This document shows, one piece after another, positions 49,664-58,800 of a stretch of 64,000 bases of DNA. The stretch lies in contig VYZB01000077.1 of the NCBI GenBank assembly GCA_013397455.1, positions 1,652,118 through 1,716,117 of the forward strand. The letters run 5' to 3'. The notes beneath the pieces were generated by a model. It searched no databases. It saw nothing but the letters and a program-made list of their open reading frames with translations, and was not told the origin of the DNA. Each line of letters opens with the position of its first letter. The stretch's first letter is position 1. This DNA is from Crotophaga sulcirostris. Lineage: Eukaryota > Chordata > Aves > Cuculiformes > Crotophagidae. The position numbers and the translations under genes are program-made.

Positions 49664-50329
49664 GTATGATCAAGTCTGAACCAGTTAAGGGAAAAAAAAG
49701 GTATATACCTAAAGCCAGGAGCGCAAATTCATGAAATACACAAATGATAAGCTGTGTGATTTGAAAAGGAATTGCTTTTGAAAAAACACAACAAGAAACC
49801 AACACTCATCAGATGAAAAATGATGGTTTAAAAACTTGCAGTATTATGAAGAAAACTAAGGTAGCTCGGGAATGATGTGTAACAAATCAAAGACGGGGTG
49901 TAGGGAGAAGATGAATCTACATCATAAGCTTGTGACTGTAGGAAGTAACAAAAGAGGGAGAAAAAAAGAAGGCAAAGCAACCCAAGGGAAAAACTAACTT
50001 AGCAATTACTTTCTTAATTTTCTCTATTCTTTCTTGTATTTTGGTTTAAAAAAACCAAACCAAAACAAAATGATACCACCTGTGTTGTGATATCATGAGC
50101 TGATGATGAAACACTTAACTTTCCTGAACTGGTTGATGGATGTGAAACAACAGGTGTACTGGGTTAGTTTGCCAACTTCTGTCTGTAACTTCATGGGATT
50201 ATCTACAAAGCTGTCTGTACTGGTAACATTGATTTTTTTTTGATTTTTTTTTCCCCCACCCACCTGACCTCTACCCCCAATAACTTGTTACTTGTGGAAA
50301 ATTTAGATATACTTGGAGGAATTTCAATA
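49664..50329 (+). other. A-rich stretch, possibly 5' part of an old LINE
   Basis: The + strand is clearly A-rich here, unlike the T-rich flanks. No motif was recognised that fixes its identity. Its position upstream of the reverse-transcriptase-like motifs is where the endonuclease part of a CR1/L3-type element would lie. Confidence 0.25.
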
Positions 50330-51570
50330 TTGTCTTGGGCAGGATGAGCTGCTTATTCTAGACTTAACAGCCTGACTCCAACCTTAGATAAAACCTCAAA
50401 AAAACTGACCAAGGACTTGATTAACCAGGAATTAAAACAGAGCAATATAATTAATGCTAGCCAATATGGTGTATTTGACAAGATCATCTCTGATTTATCT
50501 ATAGGAACAATTAGTATTTTTGACATAATATGCAAAGATACAATATGTTCCAGAAACAGAGCTCAGATAATCTTTAGATGACTAAGTACAAAGGTTGCTG
50601 TTGGGGCTCCTTCCTCTCGCTTGCAGTAGCTGTGCAAGGACAGTACCATATTCCCTTAGGCATTTTAAAAAATATTTTTTGTTTTGTTCTTTTGATTCAG
50701 AGCTATTGAAAAATAAAACAGAAATAGTCCTGGGAACAGAGCTCCTTAACTCTAGTCTAACAAAACCTAAGTCACATTTGCTGTCACATTTTGCTCATGT
50801 TTCTTCTAGTTATTCTGCGCAGTGAAGCACACATAAAGAGAGAGCAAATGATGAGGATTTGGATATTGCAGGGATTTAAAGTATAATTAGATCCATGGCT
50901 ACCATTCATTCTAGATAATTTTAGATTGCCCTGTGGACTATACAGTTTGAGTTGGTGTTGCACAGAATTTTTAGGAAATTAGAACAAGGCAAAATCAAAG
51001 GGATACATACTCACTGCATTAACACTGGCTAATTGTATGTTCCAAATGGGAAATCTAATAACTAGCTTAGCAGAAAATGAAGTGACTTAGTTGGTCATAG
51101 ATATTTGTGATACAAAATATAACTTTGTATATGAGAGGGTCTGCACGTGATACAAGTGTTTAAAATTATGAACAGTAAAGAGAACAAGCAACTACTCCAG
51201 AGTCATACAAATCACTGGACAAGTGGTGGCAAGCTAACAATACATGTATTTGACCATGGTCAAGTACGGAGTCCTACATCCAGAAACAAAATAAGAAAGG
51301 TGGCTTTTGGAAGGATGGATGTGAATACAGCTTAGTACAGGAGTTCTGAAATAATCCTGGTGAAAAGGACTAATTTAAATGTGATCATCTAAACAGCATA
51401 AAGCAGAGGAAAGTTGTACTGCAGTTGTCAGGATATTGTTATATTTCTGCATTAAGCCATGGTAGTTATTTAATTTGCTGACACCCTTAAGTTGGGTTCA
51501 TAAATTAGAACTGCTCCAAGTCAGATCTTTTGATTAACGAATTGGAAAAGAGCTGAAAGAGCCGAGAACT
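50330..51570 (+). mobile_element. Ancient L3/CR1-like LINE remnant, RT region
   Basis: Three decayed motifs follow each other in the order found in CR1/L3-type reverse transcriptases. CAGCCTGACTCCAACC near 50369 corresponds to the PVSLTS motif. GCCAATATGG near 50459, followed by AAGATCATCTCTG, corresponds to the QHGF...RSSL motif. CTGGCTAATTG near 51026, followed by AAATGGGAAATC, corresponds to the NWL...VNG motif. A fourth, TTAACGAATTGGAAAAGAG near 51534, fits F-I-N-D-L-D. The frame is broken throughout. The gap between the third and fourth motifs is about 430 bases longer than expected, so something may be inserted there. Based on remembered consensus; age and family are uncertain. Confidence 0.45.
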
Positions 51571-53051
51571 TGGGTGTGCATCCCTTCAAAAAGTCAACGC
51601 TAAAGTTGGAAGAGATGACCTTTGCCTATCTCTGTGTTCCTACGCAACGAAGAGTTCTGCGATAGTGGGTCCATAAGTTAAGCAAACAAATCTGTAAGCA
51701 GATCCAAGTGTAGCAAGGCTAGATAAATTTAATTCAAAACTAAAATTGCAAGATTTTATAGGAAGGATAACAACAGCAGAACACTCCATTGCCTTATAGG
51801 GGAGTGGATTTCACAACAATTTTTAATCAAGATCAGACGTCTTTCTATGAAGAGAAGCACTACTTCAAAGATTGATTCAAAAATTTAGTTTTATTGCCTG
51901 TAGTAATATTGTCAGATCACAATAGATCTTCTGGTTTCCTAATCTGTGCTCTGTAATGTGATCAGGTGTTTGCTTACTACACACATTAACAGTATGAGTC
52001 TCCTTCTAAGGGAACACAAAAGGGAAGGTGGAAAACATGATTACATGAAATCCCCAGTTCCCCAGCATGATAAACATCTGGCTCTTCGCATGAGACTTGA
52101 ATAAGTTTATTATTTTTAGTTCACAGACATCTTGAATTGGGATTGTGTAATTTACACATTATGTTTGTATTCAAACTTGTGTTAGTAATCCATAAAATGA
52201 ACAGTTCAGCAACAAATATGATGCCAAAGAATCAAAATTGCCTTTGCGGTATATTCTTAATGTATTTCACATTTAGTTGAGGATTTTTCCAAAATTGATG
52301 CTTTTTTCTTTCACACTTCATTTACTTAAATTATGAAATATTTCTTCCCTATTCCCTCTTCCCAAAGTTTGATTTATTAATACTTAAGTAAAATTTTGGC
52401 TGTAGTCTTTTATATTTATATATATGTGTAAAACATAGAAATCTATTTATATATAGAAAATTATATAAAATACATAAACACGTAGAAACATGCATATATA
52501 TAAAAATGAAATTCAATGCATAAAATATTGTGGCCTGTAAAGCTGACAGCTCATGTAAAAGGGGCAGAGAGTCGAAGAGGGTAATTTTGTAAGCCAAACT
52601 GTTAGTATAATATCTATAATTTATGCTGACAGTTCTCAATACAAATATGAAATCTGATTTTCAGTTGCTTCCATCTTTACCACATTTTTGTGATGTCTAT
52701 CTAAACCTGAATTAATATTGTTCTGTGTTTTTCAGTGGAAAATTTCTAACTCTTTTTGTGAATGAGACTGGTTAGAACTATATTGTGTCCTTTTTTAAAC
52801 AATTCACTATATACTTTCAAGTGAAGATTTAGGTTTGGGGTTTGGTTTTTTTTTGAGGAAAAGATGTATTTTGTAATGCATTTTTTTCCTTTTTCACTGA
52901 AAAAAACCAAGCAAACTTGACCAGAATGTAAGCATCGGAAGATGTTGCCCTAAACCAGTATATTTGCGCTTTGCTCGGCTTCTTTTGCAAAATAAATGCA
53001 TTATTTGCCTGGAGTAGTTCTGCCCTCTTGTCTTTACATTTCTTTTTCCAG
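51571..53051. other. Non-coding, partly A-rich stretch
   Basis: The A-rich composition of the LINE-like region continues to about 52050, then ordinary intron-like sequence resumes. An AT-rich, TATA-type simple repeat region lies at 52410-52510. A 122-codon minus-strand ORF at 52829-53197 begins with a hydrophobic stretch; it has no recognised family. Confidence 0.5.
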
Positions 53052-53230
53052 ATGGGGATGTGGTGCTTGGCCAAGAGGCCAACAGGGGTGGGTTTGGGGC
53101 TGAGAAGGGAAGGAGAACCGTGTTGGGTCAAGTAACTGGGAGAGGATTTCCACCCAGCAGACCAGGCAGTTGTGCTGAAGAAGAGGAAGATGACCATATA
53201 GATCCAGACAGTAGTCTTACTTGGGAATGA
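53052..53230 (+). other. Candidate terminal coding exon
   Basis: TTTCTTTTTCCAG ends at 53051 after a long pyrimidine-rich stretch. The frame reading GAT GGG GAT GTG (codon start 53051) stays open for 59 codons to a TGA at 53228-53230. The predicted end is Gly/Arg-rich and then acidic (AEEEEDDHIDPD) and finishes SSLTWE. It contains a G-quadruplex motif at 53085-53109. AATAAA lies at 53685-53690, about 460 bases downstream, as for a last exon. The product is not recognised. The region is GC-richer, so chance openness is real, and the opposite strand is also open. Confidence 0.2.
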
Positions 53231-53764
53231 AGAAAAGGCTTGCTGTCTTTCTGCTCTTCATAGTATCTATGAACGTAACTCCTATTAGAAGGTGGCTGTG
53301 TGTCTTGCTTTTGTTTGCCCTGTGTGCTCAAGGCACAGTAGATCTGTTCTGGGACTGCAACATGTTCGCTTGCCATGTTTTCATCATGCTTGCAGTCGTG
53401 ATGTCAAGTCAACATGATTCGTGTTTATTGAAACACAGTAAACGACATGCCAGAAATACTGAAAGAATATTAAAGGTGCAGAAGCTATAGCACAGAAGTT
53501 AGAAAGGCCAAAATCCAGGTTGTTTGTGCAAGTCTTATCTCAGTTCCCTGGCTGTGTATAGATCATACCACAGGCTTTGGCACTGCAGACAACTTTACTA
53601 CCAGACCCCTGTTTTATTTAGCACGTACGATGAACCCATTCTTTATAGAAGTGCTGTTGGATTGCTCCCTTACTGGTAGGAGAAAATAAATGGTGAGAAT
53701 GGAACAGGGCAAGGATTGCAGTCGGAAAATAGTCTCCTGACCAAGGCAGCTATAAAGAACTGAA
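53231..53764. other. Non-coding or 3'-UTR-like stretch
   Basis: If the candidate exon before it is real, this would be its 3' untranslated region, with AATAAA at 53685-53690. Otherwise nothing is recognised; ORFs are 66-89 codons. Confidence 0.4.
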
Positions 53765-53825
53765 TTCTGCCCAGGGCTCTGCCACCCACTTCCCGTGTAA
53801 TGCTTGCATGTCACTCAGCTTTTTA
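53765..53825 (+). repeat. MIR/CORE-SINE-like remnant
   Basis: GGCTCTGCCACCCACTTC, GTGTAATGC and TGTCACTCAGC follow the order of the MIR core (GGCTCTGCCACTTACTAGC, GTGTGACC, AGTCACTTAAC). + orientation. Short and decayed, but the order of blocks is convincing. Confidence 0.5.
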
Positions 53826-55868
53826 GGAGGTTGACACTAAGTGTGCATCTTGCTTGCATGTGCTCATCTCTGGGCTGATTAGCAAAAATGCTGAGTGTTC
53901 AGTCTTAAGAAGTAGCTGTACTTTGAGTCAGGAGATGATGTGCTTTGAATGTATAAATAAATATACTTTCTAAGTACTCTGGAAAATAAGGGCCTAAGTT
54001 TCCATAATAACCACCTACACTCATATACTGTCTGTTGCTTGTGCTGGAAGCAGGCATAATGCTGATCCTAAAATGATGCTGTAAGTGAAGCAGGTCAACT
54101 TACTGATGAACTTCTTAGAAAGTTCTCTCAATAAATAATCCTCGCCACCAAACACTTCTGAATACTGCAATAAATGGTGTATACAGTCATGCAATGGGCA
54201 ATGAAAGTAAGACAGAAAGTTGAATATACTGAATAGTGAAGTACAGAGGGCAGCACAGTTGGAAAAGAGCACGTGTGTGGTTAAATGCATTATAATTCAT
54301 CTGTGTGAGGAGATTGATTTGCTCCAGAAAGCTAAATTGGAACCTAAATGCAAGAGCTTGGTTTTCTGTTCTTGCGCTCTATTTGTTTGGGGTTTTTTTG
54401 GATACATTAACTTGGAAACAAAGGGAATCAGATGTAACCCTTATTGTCATGTGAAACGTGGTTTTGATGGTGCTAAGGGATTTTGTGAGGGGTTTTTTTT
54501 TGTGCTTTTTCCTCTTGTGGTTTTATAACTTAACTCTGTTGAATGCTGAAAAGTTTTATATGGATGCAAAGGAAGCAGTGTCTCTTCAAGATACAAAGGT
54601 AACAGGAGAAGGACATAGCCCTGGGATTACTTACTTCCACTTGCTGTCTGCAGATGGTTTTAATGGCTTTAGTCTCCTGCAGATACTCAGTTGCACTCAT
54701 GCCAAATTACCTATTATCTGGTAACTGGTTATAAATACCATGGGATAAAACAACTCTGAAGAAAGCTAATTTATGGTTGAAACTCTAAAATCTTCTCCTG
54801 TAAATATTGAATGTTTCATTTCATTCCCGTCAGTCGTAGCTCACTGCCTTCAGCGTTTTGTCAGCTTTCTGGGGTGAGGGAATCCAAAATGCAATGCCTG
54901 AGATGAAGGGTTCTGGGACACATCTAGGACCTGTAGGGGTATTGCAAATGCTGAGTAAGTACAGAACTTTCTGATACTCAAAAGTGTATGTAATAGAGGG
55001 GATTTATTCTGTCTTAGTGGATGATTAGTGTTCACATGGTATTTGGTGTGGAAGCTCATGTTCCTTTTCTTTTTTTATGTGGTTTCTTTTTTTAAAGTTG
55101 TGTACTTTGCAAGAAATCCTCTAAGCTCAGAAAGAAAACTGCTGTTTTGGAACTGCAGTGAACACTTAACCATGGCCACTGTGGGAAAGTTTTGTACAGT
55201 TTCACAGAGTTTGGTTAAAAGTTTGTGTACCCCTTCCTTCCCTCTCTAATAAACAACGACAAACTGAATTAGCTGCAGTACTGGTGCACAGCCAGAAGTG
55301 AGTTATCAGACCATCTCAAATATATGGTGTGTATGCAGCAGAGAGGAAACCAGTCTGGGACAGATTGCACAGAATAGTTTTTGCGCTCCGTCGTGTGAAG
55401 GGAAGCTCTGCAGTTCCAGAAATCCAGATGTAGACATAGTTTATTAGAAGTTATTGAATATACAAAGATTAATCTGAGTAAACCTGTAAGTATTAACCAG
55501 TACCACTTGGGGTTGGGTCTTTCTGGGTTTTTTTCCTCTGTGAGCTTGGGGGAAGGGGAAATTGGTTTCGTTTCATTTTTTTGGGAGGTGTGTGTGTATG
55601 TAATTATAACTCAAAAAAAGTCTTAGTATCTCTGTGTTTCCCACTCTGAGATGCAGGGTGAGTGTGTTTTTGTTGAAACGAAAAAATCAATTTCTTCTAA
55701 TGTTATAAAAGTCCAAAGTCAGAAAGCCATGTGAAGGTGAGGGAGTAAGCAATTACAGTAACCATGAAAGGTAGTGTGCACACTGGAGGAAGGTGCCATT
55801 CTTTCAGAGGCTAACACTGTCATATATCAAGATCATATACTGTAATTTTAATATTTAATAAGTGATTG
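53826..55868. other. Non-coding stretch
   Basis: No gene recognised. ORFs are up to 102 codons (54220-54528 +) with no domains. A G/T-rich low-complexity patch lies at 55505-55600. Confidence 0.6.
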
Positions 55869-56389
55869 TGCCCCTGGACTCAGCACTGGTGAGACCGCAC
55901 CTCGAGTGCTGTGTGCAGCTCTGGGCCCCTCACTACAAGAAAGACATTGAGGTGCTGGAACATGCCCAGAGAAGGGCGACGAGCCTGGTGAAGGGGCTGG
56001 AGAACAAGTCTTATGAGCAGCAGCTGAGGGAACTGTGGCTGTTTAGCTTAGAGAAGAAGAGGCTGAGGGGAGATGTCATCATTGTCTACAACTACCTGGA
56101 AGGAGGTTGTAGCGAGGTGAGTGTTGGTCTCTTCTCCCAAGTGATAGGACGAGGAGCCCTGCAAGTTGTGCCAGGGGAGGTTCAGACTAGACATGAGGAA
56201 AAATTTCTTTACTGAAAGGGTTGTCAGGCACTGGAACGGCTGCTCAGGGAGGTGGTTGAGTCATCATCCCTAGAGGTGTTTAAAAGAAGGGTAGATGAGT
56301 TCCTCAGGGATATGGTTTAGTAAGTAGACAGGTGCAGTTGGACTTGATGATCCCAAAGGTCTTTTCCAACCAGATGATTCTATGATTGA
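55869..56389 (+). mobile_element. CR1 LINE, 5'-truncated (copy D)
   Basis: The + strand encodes the CR1 C-terminal region ([40 protein letters not shown]). It then shifts frame near 56145, where other copies read on through DRTRG. After it come the conserved 3' end with TTGGACTTGATGATCCCAAA, TCTTTTCCAACC and the terminal GATTCTATGATTG. The 5' end is truncated within the GTGAGACCGCACCT segment. It reaches further 5' than copy A. Confidence 0.92.
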
Positions 56390-58416
56390 CAAATAAAATA
56401 ATTTTGCTCAGAAGAACTTCAGCTAATGGATAATTAGCCATTGCTATGGCAGAACTGTGCAAATTTTTGTGTGCAGTATTGATAGTGACAGCCAAAAAAC
56501 TCCCAAGTAAACAGAAGGGGACAGTTGATATGAGATTAATTGATACACAGATACTTTTTCTCTATAAACAAAAATATGGTTCTTATAAACTGAGACATTT
56601 TCAAGCAGTTGCTTGCTTTTTAATTTCAGGTAGTGTTACAGAATCTGTTTCTAAATACATTAACAGGTACTGCTGGAAAAATACAGTTGTTAGATGCCCA
56701 GCAGTCAAACATCGTAAGTATTCCCAAAATGTGCCATTAGTTGTAAGTGTTGTCTTTCTGAGTCTCAGACTTTTCTCTTCATAATGCTTGGTGCTTGTGA
56801 CCATGTTTCTCTGAGCATCCCACTGCATCTTGTGAGATGATTTACATAGACCTAGATGTGTTTATGTCTGTATTTTGAAACAGAAGTAGATAAGGACTTA
56901 CAAGTGCCTTTTTGGCATTAGTGCAGATGCTTCTTGCAGGGAAAGTTGTATTGCGAGAACTCAGGGTCAAAACTCCAGACCTTATTTGTTGATGTTGCTG
57001 CTGTTAACTGAACTCTGTACAGCCACATACTCCCATTGTGAATTTACTACTGTTGCCCTTCTTACTTGAGCTTTCTCTTCCAGCTCTGAGTGATTTCAGC
57101 GTGTTTCTGAGTAAGGACTCAAACCCAAAATGCTACTTTTCTTTGAGAGATTTTGAGCAAGTTTTGTTTGGTGTTTTTTTACCCTCTTCTAAATTGTTTT
57201 AAGGACTGGTTTTAGAAACTTCATACTGCTACATATTGGTCAGAATACAACCTTTTTTTGGTCCCAGTCCACTGCCAACTTTAAAATTAAAATGAAAGTG
57301 AACATTTCTAGTCAGTTTAAATATCTTGTGGGTTTTTTAATGTTATATTTAAACATATATGTAATGACTATTTACTTTTGCCTCCCCTTTTTTCCTATTC
57401 CAAGGAAGCTCATATGGTCAGGTATTTAAAAATAACAGTCTGAGAAGAACTCCTAGAGTCGTATTTACTTGTGCAAAGTCCTGGCTGAGACTGGCCTAAT
57501 GTTAAGCCCTGGAAAGCACTGGGTTGCCGCTTCCGCTCTCTGGGGCCAGGCCTGCTATGCCGCATTGGTGCCGCTCCGTGCTCACGCCAGTTCATCTGCC
57601 AGCCATGGCTCATTGCACCAGCAGAGCTTTCCTGCAACAAACATGACTGGTCAACTTGCTGCGCTGCTTTGCAACACTTTAGCTTTCAGATAACTTCTCT
57701 GGCATCCCAGTTGGGTAGTTGCTTTGCAGCAGCCTTCCCTATAGCCCAATAGCCTCTCCTGTAGCTTCCCCTGTAACCTTCCCCACCAGGTCTCTATCTG
57801 TTCCTTCCTAAAAAAGCTAAGAACAGAATCTTCTTAGGACTTTAAACACACATGGACTACATTTCTGACACATTTAGACATGTTTACTTTAGTTAGTGCT
57901 TTAATTATGGTATTAGTAGTATTTATCTTTTTCAGGGTAGTGGCTTGCATTAAGCTTGCTACTAATTGCTGTAGAGCTCGACTGAGTGGAAGCTGTTGGA
58001 GGGAACCTCATAGGACACTTCAGAGGTACTTAATTGAGTGAGGTTCATTTTTGGGTTTAGTTACTGTGATAAGTTTGTATTTGCATACAGATTTCCTTTG
58101 TTTTTCCCTGAATCTGCTCTGACTAATCCTTTGGCCTGTATTTCATTAGAAGTGTTGACTGCAGAATGATGGGTTTGGTAACAGATGAAATAAAACTTTT
58201 CCTCTTTTGTGTGTATGTGTACAAAATAAAAGGTACAGGATGATCTTTTTTATTTGATAATTGAGCATGTGCCTGACTTTGTTAGAAAAGCTATAGTTTA
58301 AGAATACAACTCACTTTATAAATTAATGCCAGTACCAAGTACCAGTTCTCACTCCAACTTACCCTCTTCTTCTCCTCTCCATTTCCCATCCCCCACTGCT
58401 CCCTCCCTGTCTTTAG
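56390..58416. other. Non-coding stretch
   Basis: No gene recognised. A CpG-containing block at 57520-57600 stands out against the CpG-poor surroundings. A pyrimidine-rich tract runs from about 58365 to 58414. ORFs are up to 112 codons without domains. Confidence 0.55.
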
Positions 58417-58443
58417 AGGCAACACAGAGCTGTTCTGCTTCAA
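58417..58443 (+). other. Possible 27-nt microexon
   Basis: A roughly 50-base C/T-rich tract ends in CTTTAG at 58416. After 27 bases comes CAA|GTGAGG, a usable donor. All 9 codons are open in the first frame (RQHRAVLLQ). Candidate only. Confidence 0.12.
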
Positions 58444-58649
58444 GTGAGGGACGAAGATTAGGAGAGTTTAAACATTTTGCAGCAGATCTCTAGAAAGTAA
58501 TGAGCCACATTTGTATGTTATGCTCCTAAAATGGTGCTAAATTGCTATGTTTCAACGTTTGTACATTGTATGCCTGAACCCTGGTTTACTTCTAAAAAAT
58601 GTTACTCCTTACCCGCAGGCTATCAGCAAATTACAGCTGAAGTCTGAGT

Positions 58650-58800
58650 TGTGGCGAATCTGTGTGTGAGGAGCACAGATTCGCTGCTCCTCCACGGGAG
58701 AAATGGTGCTGTGTAACATTCTCTGCGCTCCTGTGCAAATAAAACTGAGTTCAGAATCTCTGCGTTCCCGTGATCTGCAGACCGTGTAGCGAGGAGTATT
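58650..58800. mobile_element. CpG-dense inserted element, LTR-like
   Basis: About eight CpG in 150 bases, in a neighbourhood nearly free of them, suggests DNA that has not had time to decay. It contains a perfect 11-bp hairpin at 58654-58664 / 58674-58684 with a 9-base loop. An imperfect direct repeat occurs at 58718-58735 and 58755-58772 (15 of 18 match), with AATAAA at 58738-58743 between the two copies. A polyadenylation signal followed by a CTCTGCG-type segment is typical of the R/U5 part of retroviral LTRs. TG...CA ends and a target duplication could not be fixed, and no internal retroviral genes are visible. Alternatives are a terminal exon or another short element. Confidence 0.35.

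Noticed and set aside
55862..56215. 117-codon + ORF as a host gene
   Set aside because: It is the CR1 copy D coding remnant, frameshifted near its end.
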